DNA of 10,608 nucleotides from Eubacterium sp. Its GTDB lineage: Bacteria > Bacillota > Clostridia > Lachnospirales > Lachnospiraceae. The stretch covers positions 1 through 10,608 of the forward strand of contig JAILSA010000032.1 of assembly GCA_024697885.1 (NCBI GenBank), given 5' to 3'. Below, piece by piece: positions 1 to 5,774 of the stretch. A program made the translations under genes and the position numbers. Below the pieces are notes generated by a model. It had not been told where the DNA came from, ran no database searches, and saw only the letters and a program-made list of their open reading frames with translations. How positions within the stretch are numbered: the first letter of the stretch is position 1; each line of letters opens with the position of its first letter.

Positions 1-3
1 ACC

Positions 4-243
4 ATGTCTACCAGAGAGAAAATATTGGATGCGGCATTAACGTTATTTGCAGAGAATGGATACGATGGAACAAGTGTGGAGCAGATTGCAACTGTTGTCG
101 GTATTAAGGCTCCGTCCCTTTATAAACACTATAAGGGTAAAGAGGATATCCTAAATGCGTTGATTGATTCCGCGGAAGCGCGATATGAGGAAATGTTTGG
201 GTCTGAAGGTAGGGCTTGCTCTGTAAGACTTGGCGTATATTAA
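4..243 (+). pseudogene. Truncated TetR-family transcriptional regulator (N-terminal DNA-binding domain only)
   Basis: The 79-residue product carries a typical TetR N-terminal helix-turn-helix: REKILDAALTLFAENGYDGTSVEQIA at the start, then the recognition-helix region GIKAPSLYKHYKGKEDIL around residues 33-50. TetR proteins are usually about 190-200 residues, with a C-terminal ligand-binding and dimerisation domain. Here the family-like sequence ends near MFGSE (about residue 67) and is followed by an unrelated tail of about 12 residues and a TAA stop. No remainder of the domain is visible in any frame before the terminator at 309. I read it as a 3'-truncated remnant, probably from a deletion or rearrangement near position 203. 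The ATG at 4 fits the usual TetR start, but the ribosome site lies outside the window. A short functional repressor is unlikely because the dimerisation domain is missing. Confidence 0.72.
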
Positions 244-308
244 GGATCCTCTAAATTTAACGCCCCTCCCTTTTCCCAATAATAGTAGGGTCCTCTCTAA
301 CTAGGAAT

Positions 309-373
309 AAAAAAACCTACCAGCGAGAGACTCCAAGACGAATGTCTTGTGTCTCGAGTCGGTAGGTTTTTTT
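309..373. terminator. Bidirectional intrinsic terminator downstream of the carboxypeptidase gene
   Basis: Outer arms A7-CCTACC (309-321) and GGTAGG-T7 (361-373) pair perfectly. An inner stem adds GAGAC/GTCTC and AAGAC/GTCTT around a GAAT loop. Both strands end the stem in a run of seven or more T, so it can stop transcription from the minus-strand carboxypeptidase gene and from the plus-strand TetR remnant. Confidence 0.82.
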
Positions 374-407
374 TACTTACTTGTGTCTCGAGTCGGCAAG
401 TTTTTTT
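346..407. repeat. Tandem partial duplication of a terminator arm (17-bp direct repeat)
   Basis: The 17-mer CTTGTGTCTCGAGTCGG occurs at 346-362 and again at 380-396, 34 bp apart. Each copy is followed by a short arm (TAGG or CAAG) and a T-run (367-374 and 401-407). The second copy can form a weak ACTTG/CAAGT stem (379-383 with 397-401). In addition CCTACCAGCG at 316-325 recurs at 409-418, where it spans the carboxypeptidase stop codon. The pattern suggests local duplication or slippage at the 3' end of that gene. Confidence 0.7.
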
Positions 408-409
408 CC

Positions 410-1801
410 CTACCAGCGGTCGTGATGACCCATTCGTCTGGTATTTTTCTTTGATTTCTTATATCTCTTTCTTCTTGCTCTCTGCTCTCTCTCCGCCATA
501 AGTCTCTGAACTATGTAGAATCCTACTACCAAAACTACCAAAGATAGAATCAGGATCAAAAAGAATTTTTTCCATGGAAATGGCTCCTTGTTGGCGTTTT
601 CCACGGCATCCGTAAACCAGCCAGACATGTCTATGCTGTCATTGAGCTGAAGGATTTTGGACTGCTTATAGTAGATATCCGAGCCCCCAACTTCCTGGCC
701 CTTGTAGGTGTAGCTAATGTGGCCGATGACTTTTTTGCCATTGACCAGGGCTCCGTCTGCCGTCTCCAAAAAGCTGACCTTTTTCTCTGTGTCCGCCAGA
801 GTCACTCCCTTAGGAAGAAGAACGCCTGCGTCCTCATCCACAGATATAGAGCTGGTCTCCTTGGAGAAAAATGGACTGAAGCGGGTGAAAAGGTACTGGC
901 TGTTCACCGTTTCCGTGGCATCATCTTGTATATTGTACCTACTGTACTTTTCAAAGCAGGAATTTAGAAGCTTTGTGGTATCGCTGTACTCGTTGTTTTT
1001 CATCCATGGGGCGTCAGACCTCATGACAACGGACACCAATGTCATACCGTTTTTCTTGGCATATGTTACCAGGGTGTAGCGACACTTGGATGTATATCCC
1101 GTCTTACCTCCCACGCAGTATTCGTAAACATACTGTGGATAGCTGCCTGCAAGGAGCATGCCGTGGTGGTTGTGGAGGTAGTGACCAGTCTTACACTTGT
1201 TGGTCTTACCAATTACATATCGCTTGGTTCCTGTAATCTTGGCAAAGGTTGGATTGTTGTAAGCCGCTCTGGCAATCAAGCCCATGTCGTGAGCTGTGGT
1301 GTAGTGATTTTTCAACCAGAGACCGTTGGTGTTGGCAAAATGTGTGCCGGTACATCCAAGTTCCTTGGCTCTGGCATTCATCATTTCCACAAATTTATCA
1401 GTGGACCCTGCAATGTGCTCTGCCACACCGTTGCAGGCCTCGTTGGCGGACATAAGGAGGATGGCATAAAGACTTTCCTCCATAGTCAGCTTCTCTCCCT
1501 CCACAATTCCAATGTTGGAGGCCCCGCTCTCGAGCTGGAGAGACTGACTAGAATATGTAACAACCTCTTCTAGAGAAGAATTTTCAATGGCAAGCATGGC
1601 TGTCATTACCTTGGTGATACTGGCTGGATATTCCTTCTTGTCCATATTTTTCTCATAGAGAATAGTGCCGGACTGAACATCCATAACAATGGCCGAATCC
1701 GCTGACAAAGTCATGGCCTTAGTCTGAACTGAAGTTCTAAGAATTGTTGCAATTCCAAGAATTAGAGTCAACATGTATAAATAATTTTTCAGAGACTTCA
1801 T
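410..1801 (-). CDS. Membrane-anchored D-alanyl-D-alanine carboxypeptidase (peptidase S11, DacF/PBP5-like)
   Basis: This is a low-molecular-mass penicillin-binding protein that removes the terminal D-Ala from peptidoglycan pentapeptides outside the membrane. All three active-site motifs are present, numbered from the preferred start: SITK (S61-K64, nucleophile S61), SAN (118-120) and KTG (233-235, within GGKTGYT). A hydrophobic N-terminal signal segment covers residues 6-22. Near the C-terminus a membrane segment (about 412-432) is followed by a strongly basic tail, so the enzyme should be held in the membrane with most of the protein outside. An in-frame ATG at 1813 would give 467 residues, but the GGAGG at 1807-1811 overlaps it and sits 5 nt before the ATG at 1801, giving 463 residues. 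The gene diverges from rep across the iteron region and ends at the bidirectional terminator. Confidence 0.93.
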   Translation of the reverse strand: MKSLKNYLYMLTLILGIATILRTSVQTKAMTLSADSAIVMDVQSGTILYEKNMDKKEYPASITKVMTAMLAIENSSLEEVVTYSSQSLQLESGASNIGIVEGEKLTMEESLYAILLMSANEACNGVAEHIAGSTDKFVEMMNARAKELGCTGTHFANTNGLWLKNHYTTAHDMGLIARAAYNNPTFAKITGTKRYVIGKTNKCKTGHYLHNHHGMLLAGSYPQYVYEYCVGGKTGYTSKCRYTLVTYAKKNGMTLVSVVMRSDAPWMKNNEYSDTTKLLNSCFEKYSRYNIQDDATETVNSQYLFTRFSPFFSKETSSISVDEDAGVLLPKGVTLADTEKKVSFLETADGALVNGKKVIGHISYTYKGQEVGGSDIYYKQSKILQLNDSIDMSGWFTDAVENANKEPFPWKKFFLILILSLVVLVVGFYIVQRLMAEREQRARRKRYKKSKKNTRRMGHHDRW

Positions 1802-1806
1802 GTTTA

Positions 1807-1811
1807 CCTCC
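1807..1811 (-). promoter_or_regulatory. Ribosome binding site deciding the carboxypeptidase start
   Basis: On the minus strand GGAGG followed by a 5-nt spacer precedes the ATG at 1801. The upstream ATG at 1813 overlaps the GGAGG itself and has no site of its own in front. Confidence 0.75.
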
Positions 1812-1813
1812 AT

Positions 1814-1963
1814 TTAATCTAATGTAAAAATTCTCTCACAGTTACTAATACTAACATAAATACTCTCTTTGTTGCAACAGATTTCCTTTATTATTCAACA
1901 ATTTGTTTCTTTTTTTAGAGTGTCAAAAAATTGCCTAATTTCGTTGTTTTTGCCCTTCTTTGC
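1814..1963. other. AT-rich flank of the iteron region, candidate DNA-unwinding element
   Basis: There is no gene here. By hand count 29 of the 100 bases in 1861-1960 are G or C, and 1814-1860 is at least as AT-rich, with T-runs and A-runs. It contains a perfect 10-bp palindrome TGTTGCAACA (1870-1879). In iteron replicons the duplex usually opens in an AT-rich stretch beside the iterons, so this is the natural candidate for unwinding. It must also contain the carboxypeptidase promoter, which I could not place convincingly. Confidence 0.4.
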
Positions 1964-2122
1964 CGTAGAAAAATGTAGAATAAACCCCAGTAGAGTGTAG
2001 AGAAAAGCGTAGGATTTTGTAGACACAACCGTAGTGGGACGTAGCGTTTTTCTATAGAATTAGCCGAGTCCTATGTAGCGGGAACCGTAGTCTTATGTAG
2101 AGAGGACCGTAGTGAGATGTAG
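1964..2122 (+). repeat. Iteron block 1: seven direct CGTAG-N5-TGTAG units, mostly 22 bp apart
   Basis: The 15-bp unit has two GTAG boxes exactly 10 bp apart. Units start at 1964 (CGTAGAAAAATGTAG), 1986 (CCCAG-TAGAG-TGTAG, degenerate first box), 2008 (CGTAGGATTTTGTAG), 2030 (second box CGTAG), 2064 (CCGAG-TCCTA-TGTAG, degenerate first box), 2086 and 2108. Spacings are 22, 22, 22, 34, 22 and 22 bp, so all but one interval is about two helical turns; the 34-bp interval is about one turn longer. The 7 bp between units are not conserved. Direct repeats of this size, spacing and phasing beside a Rep_3 gene are best read as initiator-binding iterons. Confidence 0.88.
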
Positions 2123-2131
2123 CCTGTAATT

Positions 2132-2211
2132 CTACTTCTGATTACGGTTTCCTCTACATTTTTCTACGCTTATCCCTACATTTTCTTCCGGTTTGGCTAC
2201 ATTTTTCTACG
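2132..2211 (-). repeat. Iteron block 2: four units in inverted orientation, 21-22 bp apart
   Basis: The same element occurs on the minus strand at 2132-2146 (CTACTTCTGATTACG), 2154-2168 (CTACATTTTTCTACG), 2176-2190 (CTACATTTTCTTCCG) and 2197-2211 (CTACATTTTTCTACG). Spacings are 22, 22 and 21 bp. The copies at 2154 and 2197 are exact reverse complements of the first direct unit at 1964. Together with one flanking base on the box side, 1964-1979 and 2153-2168 form a perfect 16-bp inverted repeat. The unit at 2197 also carries the extended TATTTAGCGTAG context seen in block 3. Confidence 0.86.
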
Positions 2212-2260
2212 CTAAATACCTGCCAGGCCTAACTTTTTCCCCAGCTCCCCCAGGGATTAG

Positions 2261-2402
2261 CGTAGGATTTTGTAGACCATTTTGCTATTTAGCGTAGTAA
2301 TATGTAGAAGGTGATAGGGGTTTAGCGTAGGATTTTGTAGATGGCCTTTGGGTTTACAGTAGTAGAATGTAGAAAAATGGCTATTTAGCGTGGAAAATGT
2401 AG
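2261..2402 (+). repeat. Iteron block 3: five direct units, 31-33 bp apart
   Basis: Units start at 2261 (CGTAGGATTTTGTAG), 2293 (CGTAGTAATATGTAG), 2326 (CGTAGGATTTTGTAG, identical to 2261 and 2008), 2358 (AGTAG-TAGAA-TGTAG) and 2389 (CGTGG-AAAA-TGTAG, one base shorter). Spacings are 32, 33, 32 and 31 bp, about three helical turns, against two turns in blocks 1 and 2. Most units share an upstream TTAG, making TTAGCGTAG. A C-rich stretch without iterons (2221-2257) separates this block from block 2. Confidence 0.86.
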
Positions 2403-2420
2403 ATTTTTCTCTCCCAAGTC

Positions 2421-2449
2421 TTGACTTTAGGCCTGAAATTTCGGATAAT
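2421..2449 (+). promoter_or_regulatory. Promoter of the rep-trmB operon
   Basis: TTGACT (2421-2426) and GATAAT (2444-2449) are separated by exactly 17 bp, five of six matches to the sigma-70/sigma-A consensus in each box. Transcription should start near 2456, at the first base of an iteron. A further iteron ends at 2402, about 20 bp upstream of the -35 box. Confidence 0.75.
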
Positions 2450-2455
2450 ATTTAG

Positions 2456-2516
2456 CGTAGCGTTTGTAGAAGCATGGTCTACATTTTGACCGTTAAAGGG
2501 GTTTTACATTTGATCG
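2456..2516. promoter_or_regulatory. Probable Rep operator: one direct and two inverted iteron-like elements over the rep start site
   Basis: CGTAG-CGTT-TGTAG (2456-2469) begins at the predicted transcription start. It faces an inverted copy, CTACATTTTGACCG (2479-2492), giving the inverted pair TGTAGA/TCTACA (2465-2470 with 2478-2483). A more degenerate inverted element, TTACATTTGATCG, lies at 2504-2516. In iteron plasmids of the pPS10, R6K and pSC101 type, initiator dimers bind such inverted half-sites to repress their own gene, while monomers bind the direct iterons. The same logic is inferred here. Confidence 0.6.
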
Positions 2517-2536
2517 AGAAAAGAATGAAATTATAG
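2495..2536 (+). other. Disrupted or unconventional translation start region of rep
   Basis: A Shine-Dalgarno-like AAAGGGG (2495-2501) lies 8 nt before a TTG at 2510. That frame reads L-I-E-K-R-M-K-L and stops at TAG 2534-2536. The rep frame is open from 2497 and reads EIIENNRYPKSNF before the TTG at 2566, which resembles a real Rep N-terminus, but it has no ATG, GTG or TTG before 2566. One extra base around 2527-2530 would join the two into a single continuous start. The possibilities are a one-base deletion, a sequencing error, a rare ATT start (2530) or recoding. Confidence 0.5.
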
Positions 2537-2565
2537 AAAATAACAGATATCCCAAGAGCAACTTC

Positions 2566-3702
2566 TTGATATCTGCCAAATACGCATCCTCCTTATTGGA
2601 GAACAAAATCACGGCCATCAGTCTGGCCAAAATCCAAAAGCAGGAGTATACAGAGGATGAGAACGGCCGCATGGTCTGCTCCATGACCGGGGCCGAGCTC
2701 CGCCACCTCCTTCACGCCAACAAGGGCTCCTTCTATTCACAGCTTGAGCCCGTGGCCATTAACATGACCTCCCGCAGCATAGGATTTAGCGATCCCAGCC
2801 GCAACGGGGGCGAGTTCGAGTACATCTCCGTCATCGACAAGGCCAAATACAAGGACGGAGTTTTTTCCGTATATTTTAATCCGGACCTCAGGTATTACAT
2901 CTCCGAGCTGGAGAAAAATTTTACCATTTTTGAGTTGCCTATTATGCTGAATTTTAAGAACGGCTACAGCTTCCGTCTCTATGAGCTTTTGTCCAGCCGG
3001 GCCTATTCAAGCAAGTACGAGAAAAATCAGACGGGAACCTACAAGATTACCTTTAACCTGTCGGAACTCAAACTCAGCATGGGTGTAGTTAATGCGGAAC
3101 TCGACGCAGTCCGCCGGGAGCTCAACACCAAGAAGGTGCCGGATTACGACAAGGCAGTGGCCCAGTCTCCGGAGAAAAAGTTTGAAAAATGGTACGAATT
3201 CCGCCGCTGCGTCCTCAATGTGGCCACAGAGGAAATCAATGAGAAGTCCGACATTTACGTAGAATTCAAGCCCCTTCAGGGGGGCGTGGGCAACAAGACC
3301 TACGGGGTGGAATTTTATGTCACAAGAAAAAATCAGAGGAAGGAAAAGCAGGACCAAGGCCAGGTTGATCTCACGGAGGACCAAAAGTTCCAGTTCCACA
3401 TTCAGCTGAACTCTCTTCTCCAGGAATATCAGGTGAATCTCAATGATATCCTTGCTATTTCCCAGGCCTCGGGTTACAATTATGACTTAGTTGCAGAGGC
3501 CAAGGCCCAGCTTGACTACGCAGGAGATGTGAAAAATCCTGTGGGCTGGCTCATTAGCTGCATAAAAAAAGGTGGTTACCAGACCACACCAGTGAAAATG
3601 GCCAAGAAAAACAGTTTTCACAACTTTGAACAGAGAAAATACTCCAGGGAACAAATGGATGACCTGGAAAAAATACTACTCAACCAAGGGAGGAAATCAT
3701 GA
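2566..3702 (+). CDS. Rep_3-family (RepB/iteron-plasmid type) replication initiator
   Basis: The predicted product binds iterons and opens or loads a replication origin. Its first ~235 residues resemble the paired winged-helix domains of Rep_3 initiators: SAKYASSLLENKITAISLAKI at the start, then FELPIMLNFKNGYSFRLYELL (about 122-142) and a second winged helix with FNLSELKLSMGV (163-174) and FRRCVLNVATEEIN (212-225). A linker near 253-268 rich in Lys and Gln leads to a C-terminal region (about 270-378) with NPVGWLISCIKKGGY and NSFHNFEQRKYS, a pattern I associate with Firmicutes replication proteins. The start given is the first ordinary start codon (TTG); open frame to 2497 suggests the native protein is 12-20 residues longer. 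The gene faces the iteron array, uses many C-ending codons (GCC, CTC, TCC, AAC), and its stop overlaps the trmB start. Confidence 0.82.
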   Translation: MISAKYASSLLENKITAISLAKIQKQEYTEDENGRMVCSMTGAELRHLLHANKGSFYSQLEPVAINMTSRSIGFSDPSRNGGEFEYISVIDKAKYKDGVFSVYFNPDLRYYISELEKNFTIFELPIMLNFKNGYSFRLYELLSSRAYSSKYEKNQTGTYKITFNLSELKLSMGVVNAELDAVRRELNTKKVPDYDKAVAQSPEKKFEKWYEFRRCVLNVATEEINEKSDIYVEFKPLQGGVGNKTYGVEFYVTRKNQRKEKQDQGQVDLTEDQKFQFHIQLNSLLQEYQVNLNDILAISQASGYNYDLVAEAKAQLDYAGDVKNPVGWLISCIKKGGYQTTPVKMAKKNSFHNFEQRKYSREQMDDLEKILLNQGRKS

Positions 3703-4337
3703 GATTAAGAAATATTAAGGGGTCCAAGGAATTTATTGATGCCAGCCCCTTTGTCATCCACCAGCCAGAGGAATACAAGGGCCGCTGGTCTGAATTTTTT
3801 CAAAATCATAATCCCATCCACATTGAAATAGGCATGGGCAAGGGCCAGTTTATCCACCAATTAGCAAGTCAAAACCCTGACATCAACTACATTGGTATAG
3901 AAATGTATTCTAGCGTCCTCTACCGGGCTTTAGAGCGCCGGGCAGAGACTGACTTGGAAAACCTCTTTTTCCTCCGTTTTGACGCCAAAAACCTCATGGA
4001 CATTTTTGACGAGGGAGAGGTGGACCGGATTTATCTGAATTTTTCCGATCCCTGGCCTAAGGACCGACACGCCAAGCGCCGCCTCACCAGTTCCAACTTC
4101 CTGTCCATCTACCATGTGATTTTAAATAAGGAAGGCTTTATCCAGTTTAAGACGGACAACCGGCCTCTCTTTGATTTTTCCGTGGAGTCTGTGGAAGAAT
4201 CTAAGCTCTGGCACATTGACCAGATTACCTACGACCTCCACAACAGCCACTACCTTGAGGGCAACATAATGACGGAGTACGAAAGTCGTTTTGTAGCCGA
4301 GGGAAAACCAATCAACCGTTTTGTAATTTCTAGATAA
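3699..4337 (+). CDS. trmB: tRNA (guanine-N7-)-methyltransferase
   Basis: TrmB makes m7G46 in the tRNA variable loop using S-adenosylmethionine. The 212-residue product is the normal family size. Diagnostic motifs are the SAM-binding HIEIGMGKGQFI (41-52), YIGIEMYSSVLYRALER (64-80), the family signature LNFSDPWPKDRHAKRRLT (113-130), FKTDN (150-154) and the C-terminal TEYESRF (192-198). The ATG overlaps the rep stop as ATGA, and AAGGGAGG (3686-3693) lies 5 nt upstream inside rep, so the two genes are probably translationally coupled and share the iteron-regulated promoter. No separate promoter is evident. Tying a housekeeping tRNA-modification gene to a plasmid-type initiator is unusual. Confidence 0.96.
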   Translation: MRLRNIKGSKEFIDASPFVIHQPEEYKGRWSEFFQNHNPIHIEIGMGKGQFIHQLASQNPDINYIGIEMYSSVLYRALERRAETDLENLFFLRFDAKNLMDIFDEGEVDRIYLNFSDPWPKDRHAKRRLTSSNFLSIYHVILNKEGFIQFKTDNRPLFDFSVESVEESKLWHIDQITYDLHNSHYLEGNIMTEYESRFVAEGKPINRFVISR

Positions 4338-4344
4338 TGCAAAA

Positions 4345-4380
4345 GAGCTATCGGCTTTGTGTACCGATAGCTCCTTTTTT
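4345..4380. terminator. Shared terminator between convergent trmB and AI-2E transporter genes
   Basis: A perfect 10-bp stem GAGCTATCGG (4345-4354) / CCGATAGCTC (4364-4373) with a 9-nt loop is followed by C and T6 (4375-4380) on the plus strand. On the minus strand the same stem is followed by only TTTT. The transporter stop codon (4379-4381) overlaps the plus-strand T-run. Confidence 0.9.
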
Positions 4381-5545
4381 ATTGAATATCTTCTTCTTTA
4401 ATATTTCTTTCCTTAAATCTCTTTTTCACAAAGAGTTCAATCAGATACATGAAGACAGCCACTGTTGGAACTCCCAAGAACATTCCAATGGCTCCGAAAT
4501 AAGCCCCTCCCACAATGATAGCAAAAATTACCCAGAGAGGTTTTACTCCTGTGGAATCTCCCAGAATTTTCGGTCCCAGGTAGAGTCCGTCAAACTGCTG
4601 CAGAATCAAAATCATAATGGCGAAAATCAAGGTTAGCTTTGGATCGATAAAAAGGTAGATAAAGGCTCCTGGAATGGCGCCGATAATAGGTCCAAAGTAT
4701 GGAATCATGTTGGTCACACCTACGATTAAGCTCATTAAGAGGGCATATGGCAGCTGGAGGATGGACATGGCAATGAAGCAAAGGATTCCAATAATAAGGG
4801 AATCTAAGGCCTTTCCAAAGAGGAAGCCGTTGAAAATGTGATTGCAGTGTCCCAAAACCTCGCAAATATTTTTCGCCTTTTTCTTAGGTGCAAAGGCATA
4901 AATAATCCTCTTAAAGGACTGTTTTAACCTGTGTCCGTCAATTACAATATATATAGAAATAACTAATCCCATAAGAATATTGTAGAGGGTGGAAAAAATT
5001 GACGAGGAAAACTTATAGACATAAGGCATAATGTTTCCGCTGTTGTTCATAAGTTTGTCTAGGAGATTGTTTTTTACATACTCTATAATGGCTGCCACAT
5101 CCATAAATGGAACGGAAGCATTAATCTCATCCTCGTGCTTGGTCAGGTAGTTGTATCCATTTTTTACGGAACTGGAAATTTCCTTGGCGCTGTCCTTGAG
5201 CTGTGGGAAAATGTATACTACCAAAATTGTCAGGGCACCAATTACTATAATGTAAGCAAAGGTAATGCCGATTACTTTTTTGAGTTTTAATCCCTTGTCC
5301 TTTTTGATCTTGTTCAAAAGCATCCGTATGCCATCCGATATTGGCTTAATGAGATAAGCAAAAAAGAAAGCCAAGATAAATGGCATCATAACCTGGCAGA
5401 ATTTTTCCACTACCCCTATGGTTGTATCTAGGTTAATCAGTGCTACTACGATAAATGTACAAATAAATACAAGGGTGACCACATAGCCTCCATTAGCCAA
5501 AAATCCCTTTAAAATATCCCTAATTTTCTCCCTTTTATCCTTCAT
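4379..5545 (-). CDS. AI-2E/PerM-family (DUF20) integral membrane transporter
   Basis: The 388-residue polytopic membrane protein has about seven or eight hydrophobic segments (roughly 20-38, 51-69, 91-113, 182-203, 240-262, 265-300, 302-318 and 336-375). The family pattern is clear: paired N-terminal helices, a soluble loop (about 114-180) and the signature NMIPYFGPIIGAIPG (279-293), then GPKILGDSTGVKPLWVI (324-340). Members of this family have been linked to AI-2 export, Na+/H+ antiport or permease roles, so the substrate cannot be told from sequence. On the minus strand GGAGG lies 7 nt before the ATG. The gene stands alone, divergent from tRNA-Lys and convergent with trmB. Confidence 0.9.
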   Translation of the reverse strand: MKDKREKIRDILKGFLANGGYVVTLVFICTFIVVALINLDTTIGVVEKFCQVMMPFILAFFFAYLIKPISDGIRMLLNKIKKDKGLKLKKVIGITFAYIIVIGALTILVVYIFPQLKDSAKEISSSVKNGYNYLTKHEDEINASVPFMDVAAIIEYVKNNLLDKLMNNSGNIMPYVYKFSSSIFSTLYNILMGLVISIYIVIDGHRLKQSFKRIIYAFAPKKKAKNICEVLGHCNHIFNGFLFGKALDSLIIGILCFIAMSILQLPYALLMSLIVGVTNMIPYFGPIIGAIPGAFIYLFIDPKLTLIFAIMILILQQFDGLYLGPKILGDSTGVKPLWVIFAIIVGGAYFGAIGMFLGVPTVAVFMYLIELFVKKRFKERNIKEEDIQ

Positions 5546-5577
5546 TTTTTTCCTCCAAAATTTTTTTAAATTTATAC

Positions 5578-5606
5578 TTGCATTTTATAATAATCTGTCG
5601 TATAAT
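5578..5606 (+). promoter_or_regulatory. Promoter of tRNA-Lys
   Basis: TTGCAT (5578-5583), a 17-bp spacer and a perfect TATAAT (5601-5606) put the start near 5613, some 15 nt before the tRNA 5' end. Confidence 0.82.
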
Positions 5607-5627
5607 AGGTCTTGCGTTAACAAATAA

Positions 5628-5700
5628 GCGCCATTAGCTCAGTTGGTAGAGCACCTGACTCTTAATCAGGGTGTCTGGGGTTCGAGCCCCCAATGGCGTA
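5628..5700 (+). tRNA. tRNA-Lys (anticodon CTT)
   Basis: The 73-nt sequence folds as a complete cloverleaf: acceptor GCGCCAT/ATGGCGT (first pair G-U), D-arm GCTC/GAGC with AGTTGGTA loop, anticodon stem CCTGA/TCAGG with loop CTCTTAA (anticodon 5661-5663, reads AAG), and T-arm TGGGG/CCCCA with TTCGAGC loop. The discriminator base is A. The 3' CCA is not encoded (A is followed by CTC), so it must be added after transcription. It has its own promoter and terminators on the plus strand between two minus-strand genes. Confidence 0.96.
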
Positions 5701-5705
5701 CTCCC

Positions 5706-5755
5706 GAGTCCTTGTTTGGCAGACCTGCAACTGCTGGGTGAGGGCTTTATTTTTA
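5706..5755 (+). terminator. First hairpin after tRNA-Lys, probable terminator
   Basis: AGTCCT (5707-5712) pairs with AGGGCT (5741-5746), with one G-U. An inner GGCAG/CTGCT stem (5718-5722 with 5731-5735) continues it. The hairpin is followed by TTTATTTTTAT. The stem is imperfect, which lowers confidence. Confidence 0.45.
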
Positions 5756-5774
5756 TCTTAAAAAGCCTTTTTAT

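Larger units (their letters stand above)
1814..2516. other. Putative iteron-controlled replication origin
   Basis: This stretch combines what an iteron replicon needs: an AT-rich segment, at least 16 phased iterons in three blocks, and a promoter with overlapping iteron copies directly in front of a Rep_3 initiator gene. Which parts form the minimal origin and which serve copy control is inference. It could instead be an inactive relic or a regulatory array only. No cluster of DnaA boxes was found in it. Confidence 0.6.

Noticed and set aside
1134..1142. DnaA box (TGTGGATAG), with another weak one near 2170 (TTATCCCTA)
   Set aside because: These are isolated partial matches (8 of 9 and 7 of 9), one inside a coding region. 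There is no cluster, so no DnaA-type oriC can be claimed.
717..1573. Several plus-strand open frames inside the carboxypeptidase gene
   Set aside because: They lie antisense to a gene with all catalytic motifs, have low-complexity Cys/Ser/Trp-rich products and resemble no family. Similar antisense frames in rep, parB and mnmG were dropped for the same reason.
1964..2402. CRISPR array
   Set aside because: The repeats are only 15 bp and degenerate, the gaps are 6-18 bp, and four units are inverted. No cas gene is present. Iterons explain the pattern better.
5628..5700. tRNA-Lys as an attachment site for an integrated element
   Set aside because: No duplicated tRNA 3' end, integrase gene or other element boundary is visible in the window.
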